Shown piece after piece: positions 1 through 6,728 of a DNA stretch of 6,728 bases. The DNA comes from Spirochaetales bacterium (lineage in GTDB: Bacteria > Spirochaetota > Spirochaetia > JABMQR01). Both the position numbers and the translations under genes were made by a program. The stretch lies in contig JAGLNY010000176.1 in the NCBI GenBank assembly GCA_023139255.1, positions 1 through 6,728 on the forward strand, read 5' to 3'. Under the pieces are notes generated by a model. That model saw nothing but the letters and a program-made list of their open reading frames with translations, was not told where the DNA came from and did not search any database. Position 1 is the stretch's first letter. Every line of letters begins with the position of its first letter.

Positions 1-420
1 AAATCAATGAAACCATATTGGTATGGTGTTGTTGCTGTAGCAGAAGGGGTAGGTGGTCTTAAGGTAAAGTCAAAAATGAATGCAATAAAAATTGGGCAGG
101 CTTTCGACATACAGCCTCCAGAGCCTCCTGTTTTACAAAATATGGAAAGGATAACAGTTGATGGAGAAATGCAAAATCGATTGCTCTGGAGTTCTGACGA
201 ACAACTTCAATATCTTGTGCAGCGAAGGGTGGTTGCTTCAAATCTATTTATTTCTATAACTAGCTGGTTAAATGATTCAATTTTTAATTCTGATCAAGTT
301 AAGTGGAGCTATAGTATAACTGATGAGATTATAAATTCAGAAAATGTTTATAAGTATAGATTAAAAGTCAAAAGTCAGACAGGTAATTTAAATGTTTCTG
401 AAGAAACGGAGGGGCTATAA
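1..420 (+). CDS. C-terminal part of an FN3-like repeat protein (5' partial)
   Basis: The reading frame is open from base 1 (Lys-Ser-Met) to the TAA at 418-420, giving 139 codons in the window. The first ATG, at base 7, is unlikely to be the true start. It falls just before a segment (YWYGVVAVAEG, then KVKSKMN) that reads like the last strands of a preceding fibronectin type III-like domain, so the gene probably begins upstream. A second, whole FN3-like domain follows at codons 39-139. It has a Pro-rich linker (PPEPP, codons 39-43), the core Trp in LLWSS (codon 63), a YLVQRR strand (71-76), a second Trp (102), and VYKYRLKV (116-123) followed by a Gly-Asn turn, the usual Y-x-YRV-x-A strand of FN3. 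These domains normally serve as spacers or binding modules, and no catalytic motif is visible. The stop overlaps the next gene's start by one base, implying an operon and coupled translation. FN3-like is a fold-level call; the full protein's role is unknown. Confidence 0.
   Translation, partial: KSMKPYWYGVVAVAEGVGGLKVKSKMNAIKIGQAFDIQPPEPPVLQNMERITVDGEMQNRLLWSSDEQLQYLVQRRVVASNLFISITSWLNDSIFNSDQVKWSYSITDEIINSENVYKYRLKVKSQTGNLNVSEETEGL
408..412 (+). promoter_or_regulatory. Shine-Dalgarno site for the beta-helix gene
   Basis: GGAGG lies 7 bases before the ATG at 420-422, inside the last codons of the upstream gene. The ATG shares its A with the upstream TAA (TAATG). This arrangement fixes the start of the 850-residue protein with good confidence and suggests translational coupling to the FN3-like gene. 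Confidence 0.
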
Positions 421-2972
421 TGGGAGAAGAAGTTAAAGTTCCTGTAAAAGATATAATTGATGGGATTAAAAATAAAAAGGCATTTCTAGGGCAAGGAGCA
501 TTTAGATTACCGTTCGGTCCTGTTGATTCTTCCCATATTGATTCAATTGACCCGCCATATTGTAAACTAGAGATATTTGGACCAAATCGTAAGTCTATTG
601 AGGCGGGAGATATATCCAATCTCTTCTGTAAGGGATGGAAGTTCAGAGTAACTGACACATTGCCTACAGCTGATTTATTTTCAATGGCAAAAGGTCTTAT
701 TCGTTACGAAAGATTAACAGTTGGTGATACTTCTATTAACAGTTTAGTTTTTTTCTCTGGTGATTTTCTTAGCACTTTTTTAATAAAACACATTAATGGC
801 CTTCCAGATTGGTTCCCTCTCCCTAAGTATATTGTATATGAGAATGTTGATGAGGCTGAAGTCCGCAATAAGATCTTGCAGTACATTAGCAGTAATCCAG
901 ATATTAAAAATGGGATCATTAAGCAGATAAGGACAGTAATTGAAGATAATAGTTATGAGGGCAGTGATGCAGAATTAGTCAATGGTTTTGTTTCTAAGCA
1001 ATTGCCCAGTGTAAATAAAACTCTAAATGAATCATTATGGATTAAGGTAAATGTTGGTACACCATTGGGTAAAATGGGAAATAGTGTTGATGTAAATGGT
1101 GAACGCAATTGTATAATCGAGTTTTTGGAAGAATTGTCAGATATAGAAAATCCAATTTACTTAAATCCTTCTTATTATCTCAATCTAATAAATAATACGG
1201 GTTCATTGGCAAGGAACATTTTAGATCATCCATTGGCACCTAAATTATTAGATTCGACAGAAACTATTACTTCCAATGGCAATATCAGATTTGTTAAGAA
1301 GACAGGATCAGATCAGGCTATAGATAATATAAGCAATTATTTAACTCCAGCTACAGCTGCCATGACAATTACTTCTGCAATCAACAATTCAAGAGTTGGA
1401 GATTATATTTTAATTATGGACTCTGAAATTTATATGGAAGATGAGCTTGTAATTACAAAGCCTATAACCATATCTGGAATTAATCGAATTATTGATGAGT
1501 CAAAAGAGTTATTATCAGACTATGGAGATGATGAAACTATAGATTTTCTTCCTATAATCTCTGGCAATAATACTCATAGAGTCATCAGAATTGAAAACAA
1601 TTCAAATGGTATTGTTCATATTGGTCATATAAGTGTTAAGGAAGGAAGTGATAAAACGATTGGTGGAGCAGGTATTTGTGTTAATGGACTACTCAATGGA
1701 ATCCGAAGTCATAATAGAAGTCGTGTTCATATCTCCAATTGTCTGATTATGAATAATCAATCCAGGGGAGGGAACTCTCCTTTTGTACATGGTTGGGCAG
1801 GAGGAGTGTTGATTTATCATTGTAGTCCTGTCGTTTATGGATGCATCATAAAAGAGAACTTTGCGAATAGACGAGGTGGTGGAATTGGTTGTTATGGTTA
1901 TGGCTGGCCTTCAATCATAAAGAATAGAATCAAAGGAAATCAATCAAAAAAGATTGATGATAGTAATGCAACATTTGACGGTGGAGGTGTTGCAATAGTT
2001 ACTGCAGTACCAAAGTATCATGAAGTATCAGAAGCAGTAAGTTTGTCTGATGAAAATATAGATCCATCTGCACATTGGGATTTGAGTGATGTTGAAGAAG
2101 CCAGACGTAACTACATTCATCTGATTAAGAACATAATAAAAGAAAACTATTCAGCAGATGATGGTGGCGGTCTCTACATTTCAATTATGGCTAAAGTTCT
2201 AATGGAGGAAAATATATTGTCTCATAATTATTCAGCAAATAATGGCGGAGGAGTTAGAATAACCTTTGGCTCAACAGTTGGAATATTAGGGGGTAGAATC
2301 AACAATAACAAATGTGGGTGGAATATGCTTGCCAGTGATGCTGATAGTACAGATGGAGCTCCAGGGGCTCCCGATGTTTGGGGAGACGATGATGGAAAAG
2401 GTAGAAATCAACCAGATGGTGGTGGGGGAATTGCTTGTCGGAATGCTAATCTCTTATTGAATAAGGTAACAATTGAGGGTAATGAATCACCTGGATTTGC
2501 AGGGGGGGGCATTTATTTTTTGTCTACTGAAGCTGGCTATTCTAAAGTAAAATATTTAATTTTCGAAAAAAAAATCCCGTGGATGCCTATAGCCAATGAG
2601 ATTTTTAGAATGAGGAAAGTCTTTTTGACTATTATAAATTGCGAAATAACTAATAATAAAGCCACTCGCTTGAGCTATCAAACAGATGAACATAATCATG
2701 GAAAAGGAGGGGGGCTTTATATTTTCAAAATAAAACAAGATGACATTCCTATAATTGTAGACTATGGAGCTAATAATAATGATTATTACAAAGGATTTCA
2801 ATTAGAAGTAAAAATCTCTCCAAGAAGCAGTATTGGGAATTCCAACCAAGGATCATTTCCAGATGCTAAATTATTTTATTTAGATGATCCCGATGCAAAT
2901 GTACTCTATGATGACACTTTTTATCAGGGTTCAACGGAGGACTTTAAATATGTCAATGACTCACCGGACTAA
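420..2972 (+). CDS. Right-handed parallel beta-helix repeat protein, 850 aa
   Basis: A complete gene whose start is supported by a GGAGG site and a TAATG overlap. Residues 1 to about 290 form an N-terminal region I do not recognise; it is charged at the start and has no signal peptide. From about 310 the protein reads as a pectate-lyase-type right-handed beta-helix. The typical entry is present: TITSAI at 316-321, GDYILI at 327-332, then a strand and ITKPITISG-like segment, and a GGAGI turn at 415-419. Rungs with N-x-x-x-x-GGG turns follow, with Gly triplets or pairs starting at 461, 486, 521, 582, 609, 667, 695 and 763, often 25-28 residues apart. Two larger loops interrupt the helix, at about 525-570 and an Asp/Gly-rich one at about 640-667. 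I see no obvious catalytic cluster of a polysaccharide lyase, so binding, adhesion or a structural spike is as likely as an enzyme. The GGG and N-rich rungs resemble those of bacterial surface beta-helices, but there is no autotransporter barrel or sorting signal. The fold is well supported; the function is unknown. Confidence 0.
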   Translation: MGEEVKVPVKDIIDGIKNKKAFLGQGAFRLPFGPVDSSHIDSIDPPYCKLEIFGPNRKSIEAGDISNLFCKGWKFRVTDTLPTADLFSMAKGLIRYERLTVGDTSINSLVFFSGDFLSTFLIKHINGLPDWFPLPKYIVYENVDEAEVRNKILQYISSNPDIKNGIIKQIRTVIEDNSYEGSDAELVNGFVSKQLPSVNKTLNESLWIKVNVGTPLGKMGNSVDVNGERNCIIEFLEELSDIENPIYLNPSYYLNLINNTGSLARNILDHPLAPKLLDSTETITSNGNIRFVKKTGSDQAIDNISNYLTPATAAMTITSAINNSRVGDYILIMDSEIYMEDELVITKPITISGINRIIDESKELLSDYGDDETIDFLPIISGNNTHRVIRIENNSNGIVHIGHISVKEGSDKTIGGAGICVNGLLNGIRSHNRSRVHISNCLIMNNQSRGGNSPFVHGWAGGVLIYHCSPVVYGCIIKENFANRRGGGIGCYGYGWPSIIKNRIKGNQSKKIDDSNATFDGGGVAIVTAVPKYHEVSEAVSLSDENIDPSAHWDLSDVEEARRNYIHLIKNIIKENYSADDGGGLYISIMAKVLMEENILSHNYSANNGGGVRITFGSTVGILGGRINNNKCGWNMLASDADSTDGAPGAPDVWGDDDGKGRNQPDGGGGIACRNANLLLNKVTIEGNESPGFAGGGIYFLSTEAGYSKVKYLIFEKKIPWMPIANEIFRMRKVFLTIINCEITNNKATRLSYQTDEHNHGKGGGLYIFKIKQDDIPIIVDYGANNNDYYKGFQLEVKISPRSSIGNSNQGSFPDAKLFYLDDPDANVLYDDTFYQGSTEDFKYVNDSPD
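2502..2509 (+). repeat. G8 homopolymer within the beta-helix coding region
   Basis: Eight consecutive G bases encode part of the Gly-Gly-Gly turn at residues 695-697. Glycine could be encoded without a pure G run, and most other turns here use mixed GGT, GGA and GGC codons. Gaining one G leads to a TGA within about 10 codons, and losing one leads to a TAA within about 17 codons. Either change would remove roughly the last 140-150 residues. Confidence 0.
2566..2574 (+). repeat. A9 homopolymer within the beta-helix coding region
   Basis: Nine consecutive A bases encode the Glu-Lys-Lys-Ile segment near residues 716-719. Adding or losing one A brings a stop within about a dozen codons by direct reading of the shifted frames, truncating the protein before the last GGG rung (763-765). 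The tract begins 57 bases after the G8 tract ends. Confidence 0.
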
Positions 2973-2982
2973 AATATGTTAA
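2936..2982 (+). other. Strong ribosome site plus 10-codon mini-ORF at the gene 2/gene 3 junction
   Basis: GGAGG at 2936-2940 lies 9 bases before an ATG at 2950-2952. That ATG opens a frame of ten codons (MSMTHRTKIC) ending in TAA at 2980-2982. The mini-ORF overlaps both the stop of the beta-helix gene (2970-2972) and the ATG of the giant gene (2976-2978), in a different frame from both. The giant gene's own ATG has only a weak GGA 7 bases upstream (2966-2968). The mini-ORF could recruit or hold ribosomes for re-initiation on the giant gene. It could equally be chance, since GGAGG here also encodes Thr-Glu-Asp of the beta-helix protein. I do not claim a functional peptide. Confidence 0.
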
Positions 2983-5900
2983 AGTTTTTACCTATTCGCG
3001 ACATTGTTCCTTTACCCGAGGATTTATTCTCAGCTTTAGAAGATGGGGAATCAAATCCATTGGATAATATTGGAGTAGAGGACTTCAGGATTGCTGGAAG
3101 AGTAATAGAGTTAGACATGCTTTGTATTAGTGAGACTATTTTAGGATTACCAGCAATTGATTGTCTTGGAATTGTTATTGGAGGGAATAATGTCACCAGG
3201 TTTGGTATTGTTGTAAATTTCTCTGATCCCTTTGAGATTGCAGTTACTACATTGATTTCTTTACGTTTTTCCTCATCATTGCTCAATCCTGTAAAGCTAA
3301 GTGAAGATGGTCAATCTTTTGAGATAATTCGCGATGAAGAATCAGGTGAGGTGAGTTCATACCAGATTGATTTGGGAGACATCACTCTGAAAATCAACAG
3401 TAATGCAGGATTTTCGATTGATTCTGGTGATAACACGCCTTCATTCTCTTTGCCTCCAGTTATGGTAGGTGAGAGTGGAGTTATTATTGAAGCAAATAAT
3501 ATTTCCTTTGTGTTTTCACAAGAAGCGGCTGATTCCATATTTAGCCTTCCTCCAACTTCCAGAGGGATTTTCATTGATGATGCAACAATACACCTTCCAA
3601 AAGATATCTCAGTTGCACTTCCTTCAGATATACATCTTGATGATTTATTCATCGGCAACGGTGGATTCTATGGGAAAGTAGCCGGCAACTGGACTCCTCA
3701 ACTCAGTTCTGATGGAAAGTCTTTTTCTGGAAACGGTGCCGGAAATATATGCGGTATTCCATTCGGTCTTAAAAGTATTTCACTGGAGTTTATACAGAAT
3801 AGTTTTGTAGAGTCTTCACTTCATGGAACAATGATCCTTCCATTTTTTGATGGTCCCATTGATGTTGAAATCTGCCTGGCAAATGATGGTGATTTTGCAG
3901 TTAATATATCATCTTCTGATGATGGAAGTCTTATTAAATTGACAAAAGCTGATCTTTTAGAACTCTCTTTATTGAATATTGGATTTGCTTATCAGGATAA
4001 TCTTTTTTCTATAACACTGGGCGGTAAAATAAAACCTCTTATAGGCAATCTGGACTGGCCTGAAGTGGATATAAAAGCTCTTACTATCGATTCTGACGGA
4101 AATGTAAAAATTGATGGCGGATGGATAGAAATTCCAAAACAGGCATCTCTTGATTTTAATGGCTTTGTCCTGGAATTAACTAAAATCGGATTTGGCAAAG
4201 AAGATGACGGTTCAAAGTGGATAGGTCTTTCCGGTGCCGTCACCATAGTAGATGCAATTCCGATGAGAGGTGGTGTTGAAGGATTAAAACTAATCTGGAC
4301 TGCAGATAATCGTTTTCGTATGGAAATCGGCGGTATTTCCGTAGCATTTGAAATAGAGGATATTTTATCTTTTAATGGTAAAGTCTTTTTCATTGACGAA
4401 CCTGCAGTAAAAGGATTCAAAGGTGGAATAAAAATCGTTTTTCATGCTCTAAACGGTATGAGTCTGGATGGACAGTTTATTGCCGGTAAAAAGCTTGATT
4501 CTCCCAAATTTAACTTTTTTTATATGTTTGTTGCTGTAGATCTACCTGTAGGTATACCATTAGGTGCTACAGGAGCTGCTTTGTTTGGTTTCAAAGGATT
4601 AGGTGGTGTTAATGTCAAACCCAATAAGCTGGATACAGAAAACTGGTTTGAAAATGATGACGGTAGTGACGGTTTTTATCTAAAACATCCTGTTGGTATC
4701 ACTGATGTAGAAAAATGGACTTATGAGAAAGATAATTATGCATTTGGTGCTGGACTTGTGTTGGGAACAGCTTCAGACAACGGTTATACTTTCAGCGGAT
4801 CTGTTCTACTTATTGTTCTTATTCCTGGTCCAGTGATTCTGATAGAAGGGAAAGGTAATTTTCTGAAAGACCGCAGTCAGTTGAATGATGATCCATTCTT
4901 GAGAATGCTGGCTGTCATTGATGGCAGGGCGGGAACCTTATTGTTTAATTGTGCTGCTCAATACAAATACAAAGATGACGGTAGTGTCATTTCTGTTTCT
5001 GGCGGGACAGAAGTATTCTTCAATTTCAATAATCCCAACGACTGGCATCTTTATTTGGGTCAAAAAAGTCCTGAATCAAAAAGGATAAAAGCCAGAATAC
5101 TGAAACTATTAGATGCAAATACCTATCTGATGATTGATTCAAATAAATTTGAGATGGGTGTCTGGGCTGGTTTCAAGAAGAACTGGAAATTTGGGCCCTT
5201 GCGTGTAAAGGTTTCTGCCTGGCTTCAGAGTATTCTGGGGATGAGTTTTGAACCAGTCCAGGCATGGGCTTCTATAACAATGTCCGGTGAAGTAAAATTA
5301 ACAGCATTCGGTAAGGGAATAGGATTATCTGTATATACTCATCTTGCCTGCACAACACCAAATCCCTGGTATTTGGGAGGTGAATTTAAAGTAAAATTGA
5401 ATTTGCCCTGGCCCTTGCCGGATCCGAAAGCTACTATCAAACTTGAATGGAAAAATAATGCTGCACCTCCCATTCCCATTGCGATAGCCGATTTAGGAGT
5501 GGAGCATCTTAAAGTCAGTGAGAAATGGATGTTAGGGGATTCGACCATAGAGCAATCTCCTGTAGTTCCTCTTGATGCAAGACCTGTGATCAATTTTGCA
5601 AAAGCTGTTGAGGATAGTATTTTAATGGGTGGTTCGGATATAAATAATCCGGAACCAGAGACTGTGGATAAATATAAATACAAATATAAATTAGTAAAAG
5701 TAAAATTGAGTAAGAAATCAAAAATTGAACCATCTGTCTGGACGACAGTATCTGAAAAAAATATTAATGGAAACTTTAATGAAGAGAATTTTTATGGTGA
5801 ATGGCTGGTTAGCCCCGGTGCATCCAGTGCCGAAAAAGCAACATTCAAACCGTCCAATACAAAATTAATGTTATGGGCTAATACTCCATTTGATATAACC

Positions 5901-6728
5901 AGAGATATTGATAATAATTACTCAATGATATATCAACTTATGGATTTGAGACATGAATCTTATCCATGCCATCAAAAAACTCAGCTTGAGATGACCTGTA
6001 CTGACTTTCGATTACTAAATGAATCGGAATATGCCCCAGTTTTGTTTCATGAAGATCTGACATTTTTCTGTGCTCATTATAAGATTTTAATTAAAAATGA
6101 AAAAGTCACGGAGACATACTTATGTTTGTCCGATTTATATGTCAAAAAGGAAAATCAGGATTTCTTTAAAATTCAGATTTTACCAATAATTGATAAGCTA
6201 GATAGTATGAATACTAAACACAAAGGTCCACTTCTTATTATCTCCCCGGAGGAGAGGGGATTTGTGAGTCTTTTCTTTTTACAAAAATGGACAGGTTCTA
6301 TATATATCATCAACCGTAACCAAGAGATAATAGATTCAATAGAGAGTAATGGTGATTATTTGGATGAAAGTTATAAGTTTCAACAAAAACACATTAGTGC
6401 CATAGTTTTATATGGTAATTTTAAATTGCTGAAAATATGCTCGGCATCAATGGAGGAAGTCGAGGCTTTTGAATTTAAGAAATTAACTGCCAAGTATAAG
6501 AAAAATACCGTTGAAAAAACATGGGGTGAGCATCTTGGGGCCATTCTTGATCCTATGCATTATTATAAGTTACAAGTTGAAACACAGACAATGCGTAAAA
6601 AAGGAAATGGTAGCTGGCAAACTTGGAATCATGATAAAGCGGCTTATTTTCAAACAGAAAATCCTCCAGGCTGTTTTATTCCATCTTCTCCTCATCTGTA
6701 TTCTACTGGATCTGTTGAATCTGAAGAA
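2976..6728 (+). CDS. Giant beta-rich protein of unknown function (3' partial, at least 1251 aa)
   Basis: The frame is open from the ATG at 2976 to the end of the window, 1251 codons without a stop, so the true protein is longer. The start is chosen because it is 3 bases after the upstream stop, and the next in-frame ATG is about 47 codons later. There is no signal peptide. Three regions are visible. Residues 1 to about 230 are beta-rich, with an LPP (159-161), a RGIFIDDATIHLPKD segment (196-210) and a GNGGFYG turn (227-233). Residues 230 to about 870 hold long alternating strands and striking motifs: a DLPVGIPLG segment (522-530), a GAGLVLG segment (591-597), IPGPVILIEG (616-625), DGRAG (649-653), DWHLYLGQ (689-696), NWKFGPLRV (736-744) and LPWPLPD (810-816). 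Residues 870 on are more AT-rich in codons and more Lys- and Cys-rich, with KYKYKYK (899-905), a LMLWANTPFD segment (964-973) and a final AYFQTENPPG motif (1223-1232). From memory these motifs match a family of very large uncharacterised bacterial proteins, possibly the DUF6603 type; the name is uncertain. No enzyme motif is seen. Confidence 0.
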   Translation, partial: MLKFLPIRDIVPLPEDLFSALEDGESNPLDNIGVEDFRIAGRVIELDMLCISETILGLPAIDCLGIVIGGNNVTRFGIVVNFSDPFEIAVTTLISLRFSSSLLNPVKLSEDGQSFEIIRDEESGEVSSYQIDLGDITLKINSNAGFSIDSGDNTPSFSLPPVMVGESGVIIEANNISFVFSQEAADSIFSLPPTSRGIFIDDATIHLPKDISVALPSDIHLDDLFIGNGGFYGKVAGNWTPQLSSDGKSFSGNGAGNICGIPFGLKSISLEFIQNSFVESSLHGTMILPFFDGPIDVEICLANDGDFAVNISSSDDGSLIKLTKADLLELSLLNIGFAYQDNLFSITLGGKIKPLIGNLDWPEVDIKALTIDSDGNVKIDGGWIEIPKQASLDFNGFVLELTKIGFGKEDDGSKWIGLSGAVTIVDAIPMRGGVEGLKLIWTADNRFRMEIGGISVAFEIEDILSFNGKVFFIDEPAVKGFKGGIKIVFHALNGMSLDGQFIAGKKLDSPKFNFFYMFVAVDLPVGIPLGATGAALFGFKGLGGVNVKPNKLDTENWFENDDGSDGFYLKHPVGITDVEKWTYEKDNYAFGAGLVLGTASDNGYTFSGSVLLIVLIPGPVILIEGKGNFLKDRSQLNDDPFLRMLAVIDGRAGTLLFNCAAQYKYKDDGSVISVSGGTEVFFNFNNPNDWHLYLGQKSPESKRIKARILKLLDANTYLMIDSNKFEMGVWAGFKKNWKFGPLRVKVSAWLQSILGMSFEPVQAWASITMSGEVKLTAFGKGIGLSVYTHLACTTPNPWYLGGEFKVKLNLPWPLPDPKATIKLEWKNNAAPPIPIAIADLGVEHLKVSEKWMLGDSTIEQSPVVPLDARPVINFAKAVEDSILMGGSDINNPEPETVDKYKYKYKLVKVKLSKKSKIEPSVWTTVSEKNINGNFNEENFYGEWLVSPGASSAEKATFKPSNTKLMLWANTPFDITRDIDNNYSMIYQLMDLRHESYPCHQKTQLEMTCTDFRLLNESEYAPVLFHEDLTFFCAHYKILIKNEKVTETYLCLSDLYVKKENQDFFKIQILPIIDKLDSMNTKHKGPLLIISPEERGFVSLFFLQKWTGSIYIINRNQEIIDSIESNGDYLDESYKFQQKHISAIVLYGNFKLLKICSASMEEVEAFEFKKLTAKYKKNTVEKTWGEHLGAILDPMHYYKLQVETQTMRKKGNGSWQTWNHDKAAYFQTENPPGCFIPSSPHLYSTGSVESEE

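Larger units (their letters stand above)
1662..2714 (+). repeat. Degenerate beta-helix rung repeats with Gly-Gly-Gly turns
   Basis: This stretch of the beta-helix gene encodes a series of diverged rungs, each with an Asn-rich strand end, a short turn and GG or GGG followed by a hydrophobic strand. The clearest pair is NYSADDGGG (residues 576-584, bases 2145-2171) and NYSANNGGG (603-611, bases 2226-2252). They are 81 bases apart, with 21 of 27 bases identical. Other rungs share only the pattern and not the DNA sequence, so most copies are old and only this pair looks recently duplicated or strongly constrained. Confidence 0.

Noticed and set aside
7..9. ATG at base 7 as the true start of gene 1
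   Set aside because: It would begin in the middle of an FN3-like domain, and the frame is open to the window edge, so an upstream start is more likely.
2556..2801. 81-codon - strand frame with a hydrophobic Ile-rich N-terminus resembling a membrane segment
   Set aside because: The hydrophobicity comes from reading AT-rich coding DNA in antisense, and the + strand beta-helix frame is continuous through it.
2973..2975. Terminator or promoter between genes 2 and 3
   Set aside because: Only three bases separate the genes. I found no stem-loop with a T run and no convincing promoter boxes nearby.
3469..3681. 70-codon + strand open frame in another frame
   Set aside because: It sits inside the giant gene, has no ribosome site and gives a low-complexity product without domain features.
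3992..4420. 142-codon open frame on the - strand
   Set aside because: It lies wholly inside the giant + strand gene, has no recognisable domain and is Ser/Pro/Ile-rich, as expected for an antisense shadow. No ribosome site or gap supports it.
4803..4850. Hydrophobic stretch of the giant protein (around residues 610-624) as a possible transmembrane helix
   Set aside because: It contains Pro-Gly-Pro in the middle and alternates with beta-strand segments, which fits buried strands better than a membrane helix.
5339..5683. 114-codon open frame on the - strand
   Set aside because: It is antisense to the conserved LPWPLPD region of the giant protein. The sense frame carries the motifs, and the antisense product shows none.

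Overview
The window is almost entirely coding on the + strand. It holds three large, tightly packed genes that look like one operon: the end of a fibronectin type III (FN3)-like protein (bases 1-420, start outside the window), a complete 850-residue right-handed parallel beta-helix protein (420-2972), and the first 1251 codons of a giant, beta-rich protein of unknown function (2976-6728, stop outside the window). The first two genes overlap by one base (TAATG). The second and third are 3 bases apart and share a reading frame. I see no promoter, terminator, RNA gene, transposon, CRISPR array or substantial intergenic region.

The DNA is AT-rich (clearly below 40% G+C by eye). At least one start has a strong GGAGG Shine-Dalgarno site at good spacing. 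The codon use and gene style fit an AT-rich bacterium, and possibly a methanogenic archaeon. The strong Shine-Dalgarno site argues mildly against typical Bacteroidota. I cannot assign a taxon.

All three products look structural rather than enzymatic: FN3-like beta-sandwiches, a beta-helix with repeated Gly-Gly-Gly turns, and a very long beta-strand-rich protein with conserved-looking Trp/Pro motifs. Neither visible N-terminus has a signal peptide, and none of the three has a convincing transmembrane helix. This raises the possibility that they work inside the cell, or are displayed or exported by a non-Sec route such as a phage-tail-like particle. That link is inference only, because no sheath, tube, baseplate or ATPase gene lies in the window.

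The best candidate for something undescribed is the three-gene set as a unit. The third protein resembles, from memory, a family of uncharacterised giant bacterial proteins. Other points worth a second look are the in-frame single-stop junction between genes 2 and 3, a 10-codon mini-ORF with its own strong ribosome site at that junction, and a G8 and an A9 tract close together in the beta-helix gene that could switch it off by slippage.

[Form note: the original answer gave no feature confidence values; each 0 in features.confidence is a placeholder required by the schema, not an estimate.]
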